This document shows positions 51,220 through 59,690 of a DNA stretch of 64,000 bases, in pieces. Location: positions 18,688 to 82,687 of the forward strand of contig NZ_JAPFQL010000012.1 in the NCBI RefSeq assembly GCF_028446585.1, in the 5' to 3' direction. A program made the translations under genes and the position numbers. Each line of letters starts with the position of its first letter. Within the stretch, counting starts at the first letter, position 1. This stretch comes from Intrasporangium calvum (GTDB lineage Bacteria; Actinomycetota; Actinomycetes; Actinomycetales; Dermatophilaceae). Under the pieces are notes generated by a model, which worked only from the letters and a program-made list of their open reading frames with translations, ran no database searches and was not told the DNA's origin.

Positions 51220-52080
51220 TTGGCGCAGCTGGTCATGGTCGAGGGTCTGCCCGGATCGGGCAAGAGCACGACCGCCGAGTTCCTCAGCGGCTGGCTCACC
51301 GAGCGAGGTCAGGCGGTGTCCTTCCATCCGGAGGGCCGCACCGACCATCCCGTGGACTTCGAGCAGGTCGCCGTGCTCTCGACCGAGTCGCTGGTGGGCG
51401 TGGTGGCCGCGTTCCCCGCGCAGGGTGAGGAGCTGATGCGGTCGGTCGAGTCCCTGGAGGGCTCGTGGCTGGTGCGCTACGGCCAGCACCCGACGTGGCC
51501 CGCCGACCTGCGCGCCCGCCTCGCCGAGCACGACGCCTACGACGGAGCCATCACCCCCGAGGCCCACCGGCGGGTCCTTGGCGCGAGCTGGGAGGCCTTC
51601 GGCAACCAGGCCGACCAGGACGAGACGGTCTACGTCTTCGAGTGCGTACTCGTCCAGAACCCCCTGTGCGCGCTCATGGCGCGCTTCGACCAGCCCGCGG
51701 AGGTCATCGAGTCGCACGTGAGCCGCCTCGCGACCGCCGTGGCGCGACTCAACCCAGTCGTCGTCTACCTCGACGCGGGCGAGCCGACCCCCGCACTCGA
51801 ACGCGCCGCCGCAGAGCGCCCGAGGGAGTGGCTCGACAGCGTCATCGAGTACCACTGCGGCCAGGGCCACGGCCTGGCCAACGGTCTGACCGGCTTCGAC
51901 GGCTACGTGGAGTTCATGCGGCGCCGCCGCGCGGTCGAGCTCGACCTCCTGCCGCGACTCGGCATCCCCACGCTGACCGTCGAGGTGGGCGCGGGCGACT
52001 GGGCCGAGCACCGTGCGAGGATCACCGCCTTCCTCGACCAGCACCTGGCTCCCGGCGAGGGCCTGCCTCTCGGCGCCTGA
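51220..52080 (+). CDS. P-loop NTPase/kinase-like protein of unknown substrate
   Basis: A 286-residue protein opening with a Walker A motif MVEGLPGSGKSTTAEFL (about residues 6-22). VYVFECVLVQNPLCALMARF in the middle and PVVVYLDAG as a late beta-strand follow. It has the layout of a nucleoside/small-molecule kinase. The TTG at 51220 with AGGGG upstream is my choice; the ATG at 51235 is possible. The 212-bp gap upstream shows no recognised element. Similar proteins are usually annotated hypothetical. Substrate unknown. Confidence 0.7.
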   Translation: MAQLVMVEGLPGSGKSTTAEFLSGWLTERGQAVSFHPEGRTDHPVDFEQVAVLSTESLVGVVAAFPAQGEELMRSVESLEGSWLVRYGQHPTWPADLRARLAEHDAYDGAITPEAHRRVLGASWEAFGNQADQDETVYVFECVLVQNPLCALMARFDQPAEVIESHVSRLATAVARLNPVVVYLDAGEPTPALERAAAERPREWLDSVIEYHCGQGHGLANGLTGFDGYVEFMRRRRAVELDLLPRLGIPTLTVEVGAGDWAEHRARITAFLDQHLAPGEGLPLGA

Positions 52081-52117
52081 GCGGCAGGCAGGCCGGCTCG
52101 ACTCAGTCGCCCTCGAC

Positions 52118-52567
52118 TCAGTCGCCGTGGCCTGACCTGGTCCGCACCATGAGGCCGATGTCGCCCGACTGGACGACGACGCCGTCCTGGTTGGTCAGGG
52201 TGAAGCGGCGGGACAGGATGCCCGCGTCTCCGGCGCTGGTACGGCGGACCCCGGTGATCTCGACGGTCACGGCGACGGTGTCCCCGATGAGGATCGGCGC
52301 GTGGAACCGCCAGTCGTCGACGCCGAGCAGGGCGATCGAGCTGTCCTCGAAGATACCGAGGCGCGAGGCGAGGCCCATCGCGACCGAGAGCCCGAGCATG
52401 CCGTGCGCGATCCGCCCGCCGAAGCGGCTGTCCTTCATCGACTCGGCGTCGGTGTGGGGCGGGTTGGTGTCCCAGCTCCAGCCGGCGAAGAGGACGACGT
52501 CGGTCTCGGTGATCGTCCTGCCCTGGCTCGTGTAGGTCTGGCCGACGGCGAAGTCCTCGAAGAACAT
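52118..52567 (-). CDS. MaoC-like hot-dog dehydratase
   Basis: A 149-residue MaoC protein with the signature FFEDFAVGQTYTSQGRTI, then DTNPPHTDAE and FGGRIAHGML with the catalytic Asp/His area. It probably hydrates an enoyl-CoA of the operon to its right. The ATG at 52567 lies one base past the EamA stop, so the genes are coupled. The upstream in-frame ATG at 52609 lies inside EamA and lacks a site. Normal length. Confidence 0.85.
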   Translation of the reverse strand: MFFEDFAVGQTYTSQGRTITETDVVLFAGWSWDTNPPHTDAESMKDSRFGGRIAHGMLGLSVAMGLASRLGIFEDSSIALLGVDDWRFHAPILIGDTVAVTVEITGVRRTSAGDAGILSRRFTLTNQDGVVVQSGDIGLMVRTRSGHGD

Positions 52568-52568
52568 G

Positions 52569-53513
52569 TCAGCCCCGCGTGCCGATCGCCTCGTCGGCGC
52601 GGTCTGCAACAGCGACGGACGGCCGCTCGCTGCGCCGCTCGTGCAGCGCCAGACCGACGACCGCCGTGAGGACGATGGCGAAGCCGACCCACTGCGAGGG
52701 GGCCAGCGTCCGGCCGAGCACGGTCACGCCGACGACGGCCGCGGTGATGGGGAAGGCCAGCTCCGCGAGGGTGGCCCGCGAGGCCGGCGTGTTGCGCAGC
52801 CCGCGGTAGTAGAGGAGCAGCGCCAGCAGGCCCGGCACGAGGGCGAGGACGACGATGTTGCCCGCCGAGGCAGCCTCGACGCGCAGAGAGGTCCCCGTCA
52901 CGAGCGAGATGACGGCGAGCGCCACCAGACCCACGCCGAAGCGCAGGGTCGTGAGCTGACGGAAGGTGAGCTCAGCGCTGGCGGCCCGTCCGAGGACGGT
53001 GCCGGCCGCCCAGAGCGCCGCTGCCCCGAGAGCGAGCCCAGCGGCATACAGGCTGCTGACGGAGACGGCGAAGGGGTCCTTGAAGCTGAGCAGCCACGCG
53101 CCCGCGATCGCCGGGACGGCGAACCAGGCGAAGGACGCGCGCAACCGCTCGCCGAGGATGGCGGCGGCGAGGAGGAGCGCGATGAGCGGCTGGAGCTTCT
53201 GGAGCACCTGCGGCGTGATCGGGTCGCCGAGCCGGAACGCCGACGTGAAGAGCGTCGTCGCGAGCGCCGACGACCCGGCACCGATGACGAGCACGCTCAC
53301 CTGGGTGCGGCGGCTCGCCCGGGCGACCGCGCGGACCGCGTCGACGAGCCACGGCGACACGAGGAGCACGAGGACCAGGTGCTCCCAGAAGACGATCGCC
53401 ACGGACGGGTACTGCTTCGCGAGGGGGTCGCGCCAGATCGCGGAGAGGCCCCAGAGGCTGGCGGCCAGGGCGACGAGCCACGTGCGGTCTGCGCGGAGGG
53501 AGGATGCGGCCAT
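52569..53513 (-). CDS. EamA/DMT-family transporter
   Basis: A 314-residue protein with ten hydrophobic segments and two EamA repeats (WLVALAASLWGLSAIWRDPL start, AAALWAAGTVLGRAA second). It resembles RarD-type permeases. ATG 53513 gives a normal N-terminus, and the open frame continuing to 53816 is antisense-like, Arg-rich and inside the dehydrogenase gene. Between the repeats, SLYAAGLALG is encoded by a copy of the dispersed repeat (53031-53051), read in frame. A role in export is probable; the solute is unknown. Confidence 0.82.
   Translation of the reverse strand: MAASSLRADRTWLVALAASLWGLSAIWRDPLAKQYPSVAIVFWEHLVLVLLVSPWLVDAVRAVARASRRTQVSVLVIGAGSSALATTLFTSAFRLGDPITPQVLQKLQPLIALLLAAAILGERLRASFAWFAVPAIAGAWLLSFKDPFAVSVSSLYAAGLALGAAALWAAGTVLGRAASAELTFRQLTTLRFGVGLVALAVISLVTGTSLRVEAASAGNIVVLALVPGLLALLLYYRGLRNTPASRATLAELAFPITAAVVGVTVLGRTLAPSQWVGFAIVLTAVVGLALHERRSERPSVAVADRADEAIGTRG
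53031..53051. repeat. Repeat copy embedded in the EamA coding sequence
   Basis: AGCGAGCCCAGCGGCATACA matches the left arm of the 40071 hairpin over 18 bases. On the minus strand it encodes LYAAGLA in frame, within the linker between two membrane repeats. Confidence 0.7.
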
Positions 53514-53557
53514 GCCGGTCAGCCTACGAGGGGTCGCGGGCGACAGCGCCCCGCGTC

Positions 53558-54763
53558 TCACCCGACCCAGGGCGCCGCCCTCTTGAGCTCCTGGCGCGCG
53601 ATGGTGCGCCGGTGCACCGCATCGGGGCCGTCGACGATCCGCAGCACCCGCGCCCACGAGTAGAAGTACGCGAGCGGCGTGTCCTGTGAGACGCCGGCTG
53701 CGCCGAAGACCTCGATCGCCCGGTCGATCACCCTGGTCGCCATCGCGGGCGCCGCCACCTTGATCGCGGCGATCTCCGTGCGGGCGCCCTTGGCGCCGTA
53801 CTTGTCGATGAGCCATGCCGTCTTGTAGACGTAGAGCCGCGCCTGGTCGATCTCCATCCGCGACTGCGCGATGAGCTCCTGGACGACCCCCATGTGTGAG
53901 AGGTGCTCGCCGAACGCCACCCGCGACTTGGCCCGGTCCACCATGAGCGCGAGAGCCCGCTCCGCCATCCCGATGGCGCGCATCGCGTGGTGGATCCGCC
54001 CGGGGCCCAAGCGAGCCTGGGCGATCATGAACCCATCACCCTCTCCGGCAAGGAGATTCGTGACCGGCACGCGGACGTCCCGGAAGACGATCTCGGCGTG
54101 CCCGTGCTGGTCGTGGTAGCCGAAGATCGACAGGTCCCGCTCGACTGTCAGGCCCGGGGTGTCGCGCGGCACGAGGATCATCGACTGCTGCCGGTGCGTG
54201 TCCGCGGTCGGGTCGGTCTTGCCCATGACGATGAAGACCTGGCAGCGCTCGTCCATCGCGCCGCTGGACCACCACTTGCGACCGTTGATGACGTACTCGT
54301 CGCCCTCGCGGCGGATCACCGTCTGGATGTTCGTCGCGTCGGAGGACGCGACGTCGGGCTCGGTCATCGAGAACGCCGAGCGGATCTCCCCGGCGAGCAG
54401 CGGCTCGAGCCAGCGCTCCTTCTGCTCCGGGGTGCCGAACATGTGCAGCACCTCCATGTTGCCGGTGTCCGGCGCCTGGCAGTTGATCGCCTCGGGGGCG
54501 ATGACCGGCGACCAGCCGGAGATCTCCGCGATCGCCGCGTAGTCGACGTTGGACAGCCCCGACTCGGCGGGCAGGAAGAGGTTCCACAGGCCGCGGCGCC
54601 GCGCCGACTCCTTGAGCCGCTCCACGACCGGCGGGTGGTCGTACTGACCGTGCTCGGCCAGGTGCCGGTAGTAGGGCTCCTCCGCCGCGAAGACCTCCTC
54701 CCGCATGAAGGCCCACATGGCCTGGGACAGCTCCTCGGCGCGCGGTGACAGTGCGAAGTCCAT
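53558..54763 (-). CDS. Acyl-CoA dehydrogenase, ACAD10/11-like
   Basis: A 401-residue flavoprotein with SAFSMTEPDVASSDAT (FAD loop), INGRKWWSSGAMDERC and RVAFGEHLSHMGVVQ. The C-terminal RIVDGPDAVH has Asp in place of the usual catalytic Glu of YEGT, as in ACAD10/11. In human ACAD10/11 and Pseudomonas LvaC, the partner kinase phosphorylates a 4-hydroxyacyl-CoA and the dehydrogenase-like domain converts it to the 3-hydroxy form. The kinase gene here ends one base upstream. The arrangement strongly suggests the same chemistry (inference). Confidence 0.9.
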   Translation of the reverse strand: MDFALSPRAEELSQAMWAFMREEVFAAEEPYYRHLAEHGQYDHPPVVERLKESARRRGLWNLFLPAESGLSNVDYAAIAEISGWSPVIAPEAINCQAPDTGNMEVLHMFGTPEQKERWLEPLLAGEIRSAFSMTEPDVASSDATNIQTVIRREGDEYVINGRKWWSSGAMDERCQVFIVMGKTDPTADTHRQQSMILVPRDTPGLTVERDLSIFGYHDQHGHAEIVFRDVRVPVTNLLAGEGDGFMIAQARLGPGRIHHAMRAIGMAERALALMVDRAKSRVAFGEHLSHMGVVQELIAQSRMEIDQARLYVYKTAWLIDKYGAKGARTEIAAIKVAAPAMATRVIDRAIEVFGAAGVSQDTPLAYFYSWARVLRIVDGPDAVHRRTIARQELKRAAPWVG

Positions 54764-55873
54764 CTAGTCCTCCTTGACGGCGGCGAGGCCGGCGGCGACG
54801 AGCGGCTCGACGGCCGCTCCGATCCCGGCGAACCCCTCGCCGACGGTCTGGCCCTGGGTGTAGCGGTAGTGGATGCCCTCGAGGATCACCGCGAGCTTGA
54901 AGTACGCGAGACCCAGGTGGAACGAGAGGTTGCCCAGATCGCGACCCGACCCAGCGGCATACCGCTGGAGGATCTCCTCGGGCGTGAGCCAACCGGGCGC
55001 GAGCGCGACGTCGGAGACCCCGTCGCCGCCGCCGAGCCGGGCGAGCGCCTGGTAGACCTGCAGCAGCCCGACGTCGGTGAGCGGGTCACCGAGCGTGGCC
55101 ATCTCCCAGTCGAGCACGGCGGTGACCCGGTCGCGCTCGTCGGTCGTGTCCACGAGCAGGTTGTCGAGGCGGAAGTCGCCGTGCACGATCGCGGGCGGGG
55201 ACTCCGGCGGGACGTTGCCGGTCAGCCACGCACGCAGCTCGTCGATGCCGGCGACGTCGCGGGAGCGGGAGGCGTCGAGCTGCTGTCCCCACCGGCGCAC
55301 CTGCCGTTGCAGGAAGCCGTCCGGGCGGCCGAAGTCGCTGAGGCCCACGGCAGCCGGGTCGACCGCATGGAGCGCGACGAGCGTGTCGACCATCCGCTCG
55401 CTGATGGCGCGGGTCCGCTCGGGGCCGAGCGGCTCCAGCTCCGAGGCCAGCCGGAAGGGCGTGCCCGGGGCGAGCTCCATGACGTAGAACGGCGCGCCGA
55501 TGACGCTGTCGTCCGGGCACACGGCGTAGGTCTCGGGCACCGGGACGGGCGTGTCCCGCAGCGCGGTGATCACCCGGTGCTCGCGCACCATGTCGTGCGC
55601 GGTCGCGAGGACGTGCCCGAGCGGCGGCCGGCGCACGATGACGCTGCGCTCGCCGTCGCCGACGGCGTAGGTGAGGTTGGACTTGCCGCCGGCGATGAGC
55701 CGCGCGGTCAGCGGCGGGCTGAGCAGTCCGGGCGCCTCCCGCGCCAGGAAGTCGGCGAGCGGGCGGAGCGGCAGGCCGGGCGGGTGGGTCGACTCACTGC
55801 TGCCGTATGCCGCTGGGCTCGCTCCCCCGGTCGGCTCTCCTGGCGCGGGTGGCTGGGTCGGGGGTGTGGTCAA
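54764..55873 (-). CDS. APH-type phosphotransferase (ACAD10 N-terminal/LvaA-like)
   Basis: A 369-residue kinase fold with IAGGKSNLTYAVGD (nucleotide Gly region), VRRPPLGHVLATAHDM, the catalytic-loop IVHGDFRLDNLL and the metal Asp in VLDWEMATLGDP. The family phosphorylates the 4-hydroxyl of 4-hydroxyacyl-CoA. The TTG at 55873 overlaps the MaoC stop (TTGA). The first about 35 residues are Pro/Gly-rich and partly encoded by a dispersed-repeat copy (55803-55826). A second copy at 54946-54964 encodes YAAGS near residue 305. Confidence 0.87.
   Translation of the reverse strand: MTTPPTQPPAPGEPTGGASPAAYGSSESTHPPGLPLRPLADFLAREAPGLLSPPLTARLIAGGKSNLTYAVGDGERSVIVRRPPLGHVLATAHDMVREHRVITALRDTPVPVPETYAVCPDDSVIGAPFYVMELAPGTPFRLASELEPLGPERTRAISERMVDTLVALHAVDPAAVGLSDFGRPDGFLQRQVRRWGQQLDASRSRDVAGIDELRAWLTGNVPPESPPAIVHGDFRLDNLLVDTTDERDRVTAVLDWEMATLGDPLTDVGLLQVYQALARLGGGDGVSDVALAPGWLTPEEILQRYAAGSGRDLGNLSFHLGLAYFKLAVILEGIHYRYTQGQTVGEGFAGIGAAVEPLVAAGLAAVKED
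54946..54964. repeat. Repeat core embedded in the phosphotransferase gene
   Basis: CCGACCCAGCGGCATACCG shares the CCCAGCGGCATAC core. On the minus strand it encodes RYAAGSG in frame. It could be chance in part, since only 13 to 14 bases match. Confidence 0.45.
55803..55826. repeat. Repeat copy embedded near the phosphotransferase start
   Basis: CCGTATGCCGCTGGGCTCGC followed by TCCC matches the right arm of the 40071 hairpin exactly over 19 bases. On the minus strand it encodes GASPAAYG in the disordered N-terminus. Confidence 0.75.
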
Positions 55874-56322
55874 GGCACGTACACCCAGACGACGTCGGCC
55901 ACGCAGGCCGGCTTGGCGGCACCCTCGATCTCCACGGTCACCCGCACGACGGCCTGGGAGCCGATCGCGATCGGCGTCAGCTCGACCAGCTGCGCGCTGG
56001 CCCGGACCTTGCTGCCGACCGGGACGGGCGTCGGGAAGCGCACCTTGTTGGTCCCGTAGTTCAGGCCCATCTTCACGCCGTCGACGCGGTAGATCTCGGC
56101 GACGAGGACCGGGAGCAGGGACAGGGTCAGGTAGCCGTGCGCGATGGTCTGCCCGAACGGACCGGCTGCCGCTCGCTCCGGGTCGACGTGGATCCACTGG
56201 TGGTCGCCCGTCGCCTCGGCGAAGAGGTTGACCTGCTCCTGGGTGATCTCGTGCCAGTCGCTGGCGCCGAGCTCCTCGCCCACCGCGGCAGTCAGCTCGC
56301 CGAGTCCGTTGAACGTGCGCAT
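55870..56322 (-). CDS. MaoC-like dehydratase/hydratase
   Basis: A 150-residue MaoC protein: SDWHEITQEQVNLFAEATGD, then HQWIHVDPERA with the catalytic His region, GPFGQTIAHGYLTLS, and GLNYGTNKVRFPTPVPVG. These match NodN/(R)-enoyl-CoA hydratase types. The ATG at 56322 is one base from the SDR stop. It is the third gene of the leftward operon and probably supplies the hydration step. All family landmarks are intact. Confidence 0.9.
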   Translation of the reverse strand: MRTFNGLGELTAAVGEELGASDWHEITQEQVNLFAEATGDHQWIHVDPERAAAGPFGQTIAHGYLTLSLLPVLVAEIYRVDGVKMGLNYGTNKVRFPTPVPVGSKVRASAQLVELTPIAIGSQAVVRVTVEIEGAAKPACVADVVWVYVP

Positions 56323-56323
56323 G

Positions 56324-57124
56324 TCAGGCCTTCGGCCCGCCGGCGACGTAGATGACCTGCCCCGACACGAAGCCGGCATCCTCACGCACCAGGAAGGCGG
56401 CCGTCGCGGCGATGTCCTCCGGCAGGCCGACCCGGCCGACCGGGATCTCCTTCGCGGCGCCCTCGAGGAACTGCTCGAAGGTGATGCCCATCCGCTCGGC
56501 CGTCGCCTTGGTCATGTCGGTGGCGATGAAGCCGGGCGCGATGGCGTTGGCCGTGACACCGAAGCGGCCGAGCTCGATCGCGAGCGTCTTGGTGAAGCCC
56601 TGCAGGCCGGCCTTGGCCGCCGAGTAGTTCGCCTGACCCCGGTTGCCGAGGGCCGAGGTGGAGGACAGGTTGACGATCCGGCCCCACTTCGCGTCGACCA
56701 TGTGCTTCTGGCACGCGCGGGCCATGAGGAACGAGCCGCGCAGGTGCACGCCCATCACGGCGTCCCAGTCGTCGACCGTCATCTTGAAGAGCATGTTGTC
56801 CCGGATGATGCCGGCGTTGTTGATCAGCACGGTCGGGGCGCCGAGCTCGGCCGCGACCCGCTCGACCGCTGCCTGCACACCGGCCTCGTCGGAGACGTCG
56901 ACACCGACAGCGAGCGCCTTGCCGCCGGCCTGCTCGATCTCCGAGACCACTGCAGCGCACGCACTCTCGTCGAGATCGAGGACGGCCACCTGCAGGCCGT
57001 CCGCGGCGAGGCGCTTGGCCACCGCCGCCCCAATACCACGGGCGGCTCCGGTGACGATCGCCGTGCGGTGCTCGGCCTGCGTCTGGCCGGTCTGGGTCTG
57101 GTCGGTCTGGGTCTGGTCGCTCAC
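56324..57124 (-). CDS. FabG-like short-chain dehydrogenase
   Basis: A 266-residue SDR: VTGAARGIG, NNAGI, the catalytic Ser in NLSSTS, YSAAK with Tyr/Lys, and PGFIATDM. It acts as a 3-ketoacyl-CoA or -ACP reductase, or in reverse as a hydroxyacyl-CoA dehydrogenase. GTG 57124 overlaps the upstream SDR stop by four bases. The N-terminal leader contains DQTQTDQTQTGQTQ, encoded by 15-bp tandem repeats at 57089-57118, so its length may vary between strains. Confidence 0.9.
   Translation of the reverse strand: MSDQTQTDQTQTGQTQAEHRTAIVTGAARGIGAAVAKRLAADGLQVAVLDLDESACAAVVSEIEQAGGKALAVGVDVSDEAGVQAAVERVAAELGAPTVLINNAGIIRDNMLFKMTVDDWDAVMGVHLRGSFLMARACQKHMVDAKWGRIVNLSSTSALGNRGQANYSAAKAGLQGFTKTLAIELGRFGVTANAIAPGFIATDMTKATAERMGITFEQFLEGAAKEIPVGRVGLPEDIAATAAFLVREDAGFVSGQVIYVAGGPKA
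57089..57118. repeat. 15-bp in-frame tandem repeat in the SDR leader
   Basis: GGTCTGGGTCTGGTC is repeated exactly at 57089-57103 and 57104-57118, with a decayed third unit at about 57074-57088. Each unit adds five residues (DQTQT) to the protein N-terminus. Confidence 0.85.
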
Positions 57125-57909
57125 TGCTGGTGCCTCTCGAGTCGTTGCTGGATCTTGTTCATGCCGCCGAGCCAGGCGTCCGGATCGGCTGCCCGGCCGG
57201 CGTAGTAGTCGCGCACCGAGGGGTGCGGGAGGACGTGGATGGCGTCGCCCTGCAGGCCCTGCCACACCGACTCGGCCACGTCCTCGGGCGCGAGGGTGCC
57301 GTCACGGGTGAGGAGGTCCTTGAGCGGGCCGGCCTCCTCGAGGATCCGGGTGTCCACACCGAGCGGACAGACCGCCTGGACGACGATGCCGCGGTGCCGG
57401 TAGGTCGCGGCCAGCCACTCCGCCAGGGCGACCGAGCCGTGCTTGGTCACCGAGTAGGGCAGGTCGCCCAGCATGGTGAGCAGCCCGGCCGCCGAGGCGG
57501 TGAGGACGAGCCGGCCGTGCCCGGCCTCCAGCCAGTGGGGGACGAGCCGGCGGGCGGCCCGGACCTGGGAGAGCACGTTGACCTCGAGCAGGCGGGCCCA
57601 GTCGTCGTCGGTGGCGTCCAGGCCGGCGCCAGAGGTGATGCCGGCGTTGGCCACGAAGAGGTCGATGGTGCCGAGGTGCGCCAGTGCCTGGCTGACCAGG
57701 GCGTCCACCCCGGCCGTGCTGGCCGCGTCGCCCGGCATGGCGTCGGCTCCGATCGCGGCCGCCGTGGTGGCGAGCTCGTCAGCGTCGACGTCGTTGACGA
57801 CGACGTGCAGGCCCTCGTCCACGAGACGCTGGGCAATCGCCCGGCCGATGCCGCGGGCCGCTCCGGTGACGACGGCCGTGCGCAGCGGCGCGGTCTCGCG
57901 GTCTGGCAT
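57121..57909 (-). CDS. Short-chain dehydrogenase/reductase
   Basis: A 262-residue SDR: VVTGAARGIG, VANAGI, the catalytic Ser in LTASAAG, and YSVTKHG with Tyr/Lys. The substrate loop and C-terminus differ from FabG, fitting an alcohol or hydroxyacyl-CoA dehydrogenase. ATG 57909 has AGGAG five bases upstream and is the first gene of the leftward seven-gene operon. An inverted repeat 32 bp upstream (57941-57954) is a good operator candidate. Confidence 0.88.
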   Translation of the reverse strand: MPDRETAPLRTAVVTGAARGIGRAIAQRLVDEGLHVVVNDVDADELATTAAAIGADAMPGDAASTAGVDALVSQALAHLGTIDLFVANAGITSGAGLDATDDDWARLLEVNVLSQVRAARRLVPHWLEAGHGRLVLTASAAGLLTMLGDLPYSVTKHGSVALAEWLAATYRHRGIVVQAVCPLGVDTRILEEAGPLKDLLTRDGTLAPEDVAESVWQGLQGDAIHVLPHPSVRDYYAGRAADPDAWLGGMNKIQQRLERHQQ

Positions 57910-57940
57910 GGCACTCCTGACAGGCGGGTGGACGCGCAAC

Positions 57941-57954
57941 TAAGCGCTTGCTTA
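57941..57954. promoter_or_regulatory. TAAGC-N4-GCTTA inverted repeat upstream of the fatty-acid operon
   Basis: TAAGCGCTTGCTTA has perfect 5-bp arms around GCTT, 31 bp before the first ATG of the leftward operon. It resembles TetR-type operators often seen before acyl-CoA dehydrogenase operons in actinobacteria. No TetR gene is adjacent, so a distant regulator would be required. Confidence 0.5.
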
Positions 57955-58114
57955 CCTTGGCCCGCGGGTCGCCCCTCCGTCAAGTGCCTCACCCTGTGAT
58001 CCCCACCCGTCCTGGCCCCACCACCCCGTGGTTCGAGGTATCTGGCGACCACCAGGAGTTGGTCGACACCTCGAACGGGAGTTCAACGTCGGGGTCCTGG
58101 TGGAGGATCGACCC

Positions 58115-59677
58115 ATGCCACTCCCGCTCTCCGAGGTCGTCGCCACCTCCCGCGCCGTCGCGGCCACCTCGTCCCGCACGGCCAAGGTCGAGGCCCTCGC
58201 CGCCTGCCTGACCCGAGCGGCGACCGAGGGGCCGGAGACCGTCGAGGTCGTGGCCGCGCACCTGGCAGGCGTGCTGCCCCAGCGGCGGCTCGGCGTCAGC
58301 TGGCGCGGGCTGCGGTCCCTGCCTGAACCAGCCGCAGCCTCGACCCTCACGGTCCTCGAGGTCGATGCCCTGGCCACCGAGCTGGCCGCGGTGAGCGGGC
58401 CCGGCTCCGCGGGACGCCGGTCCGAGCTCGTCCGGTCCCTGTTCGAGCGAGCCACCCATGACGAGCAGCAGTGGCTGCGCGGGCTCATCACCGGCGAGAC
58501 CCGTCAGGGCGCGGGCGACGGCGTCATGCTGCAGGCCATCGCCAAGGCCGCGGAGGTCCCGGATGCGGCCGTCCGGCGCGCGGTCATGCTGGCCGGTCAC
58601 GCGGGACCGGTCGCCCGGGCAGCCCTCGACGGCGGTGCGGAGGCGCTCGAGGCGCTCACGCTCGAGGTGGGCCGCCCGCTCCGGCCGATGCTCGCCGGCT
58701 CCGCGCCCGATGTCCCCTCGGCTCTCGACGGCATCGGGGCCGAGGCCCTCGTCGAGACGAAGCTCGACGGCATCCGCCTGCAAGCCCATGTCGACCGGCG
58801 CGGCAGCGCGCCGGAGGTGCGGCTCTTCACCCGCACCCTCGAGGACGTGACCGACCGGATGCCCGAGATCGTCGAGTCGCTCGCCGGCCTCGACGTCGCG
58901 GCGGCCGTGCTCGACGGCGAGGTGATCGCGCTCCGGGAGGACGGTCGTCCGGAGCCGTTCCAGGTGACCGGTGCTCGCACGGCGAGCACCGCCGACCCCG
59001 AGCGCCTACGCACCGAGGTGCCGCTCACGCCGTACTTCTTCGACCTGCTCCATGTCGATGGTGACGACCTGCTCGACCTGCCGGCCACCGACCGTTGGAC
59101 CCGGCTCTCCGAGACCGTGCCCGGCGCGTGGCTGCCCCCGCGCCTGCTGACCGGCGAACCGGAGGAGGCGCAGGCCTTCTTCGACGACGTCATCCGCTCC
59201 GGGCACGAGGGCGTGGTCGTCAAGGACCCGTCCCTGCCCTACGCCGCCGGCCGCCGCGGACCGGGCTGGATCAAGGTCAAGCCACGCCACACCCTCGACC
59301 TCGTGGTCCTGGCCGTCGAGTGGGGCAGCGGGAGGCGCCGCGGCTGGCTCTCCAACATCCACCTCGCGGCCCGCGACGCAGAAACGGGACACCTCGTCAT
59401 GCTCGGCAAGACCTTCAAGGGGATGACCGACGAGATGCTGCGGTGGCAGACGGAGCGGTTCCGCGAGCTGGCGCTGGACGACCCGGACTCCGGTGAGTGG
59501 GTCGTGCGCGTCCGGCCCGAGCAGGTCGTCGAGGTGGCCTTCGACGGCGTGCAGCGCTCGAGCCGCTACGAGGGCGGCATGGCACTGCGGTTCGCGCGAG
59601 TGCTGCGCTACCGCGACGACAAGCCCGTCACCGAGATCGACACGGTGCAGACCGTCCGCCGCCTCGCCGGCTGGTAG
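58115..59677 (+). CDS. ATP-dependent DNA ligase (LigB type)
   Basis: A 520-residue ligase. An N-terminal helical DNA-binding domain (about 1-200) is followed by the nucleotidyl transferase domain with adenylated Lys in ETKLDGIR (KxDG) and LDGEVIALREDG. EGVVVKDP and WIKVKP are motifs IV and V, and an OB domain comes last. It joins nicked DNA; mycobacterial LigB is dispensable and acts beside NAD-dependent LigA. GGAGGA seven bases before ATG 58115 sets the start. It stands alone, followed by a palindromic repeat block. Confidence 0.92.
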   Translation: MPLPLSEVVATSRAVAATSSRTAKVEALAACLTRAATEGPETVEVVAAHLAGVLPQRRLGVSWRGLRSLPEPAAASTLTVLEVDALATELAAVSGPGSAGRRSELVRSLFERATHDEQQWLRGLITGETRQGAGDGVMLQAIAKAAEVPDAAVRRAVMLAGHAGPVARAALDGGAEALEALTLEVGRPLRPMLAGSAPDVPSALDGIGAEALVETKLDGIRLQAHVDRRGSAPEVRLFTRTLEDVTDRMPEIVESLAGLDVAAAVLDGEVIALREDGRPEPFQVTGARTASTADPERLRTEVPLTPYFFDLLHVDGDDLLDLPATDRWTRLSETVPGAWLPPRLLTGEPEEAQAFFDDVIRSGHEGVVVKDPSLPYAAGRRGPGWIKVKPRHTLDLVVLAVEWGSGRRRGWLSNIHLAARDAETGHLVMLGKTFKGMTDEMLRWQTERFRELALDDPDSGEWVVRVRPEQVVEVAFDGVQRSSRYEGGMALRFARVLRYRDDKPVTEIDTVQTVRRLAGW

Positions 59678-59690
59678 CCACCCCCTCCCC

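Noticed and set aside
52569..53816. Longer EamA start at 53816
   Set aside because: The extra 101 residues are Arg/Gly-rich, overlap the dehydrogenase gene and are not membrane-like.
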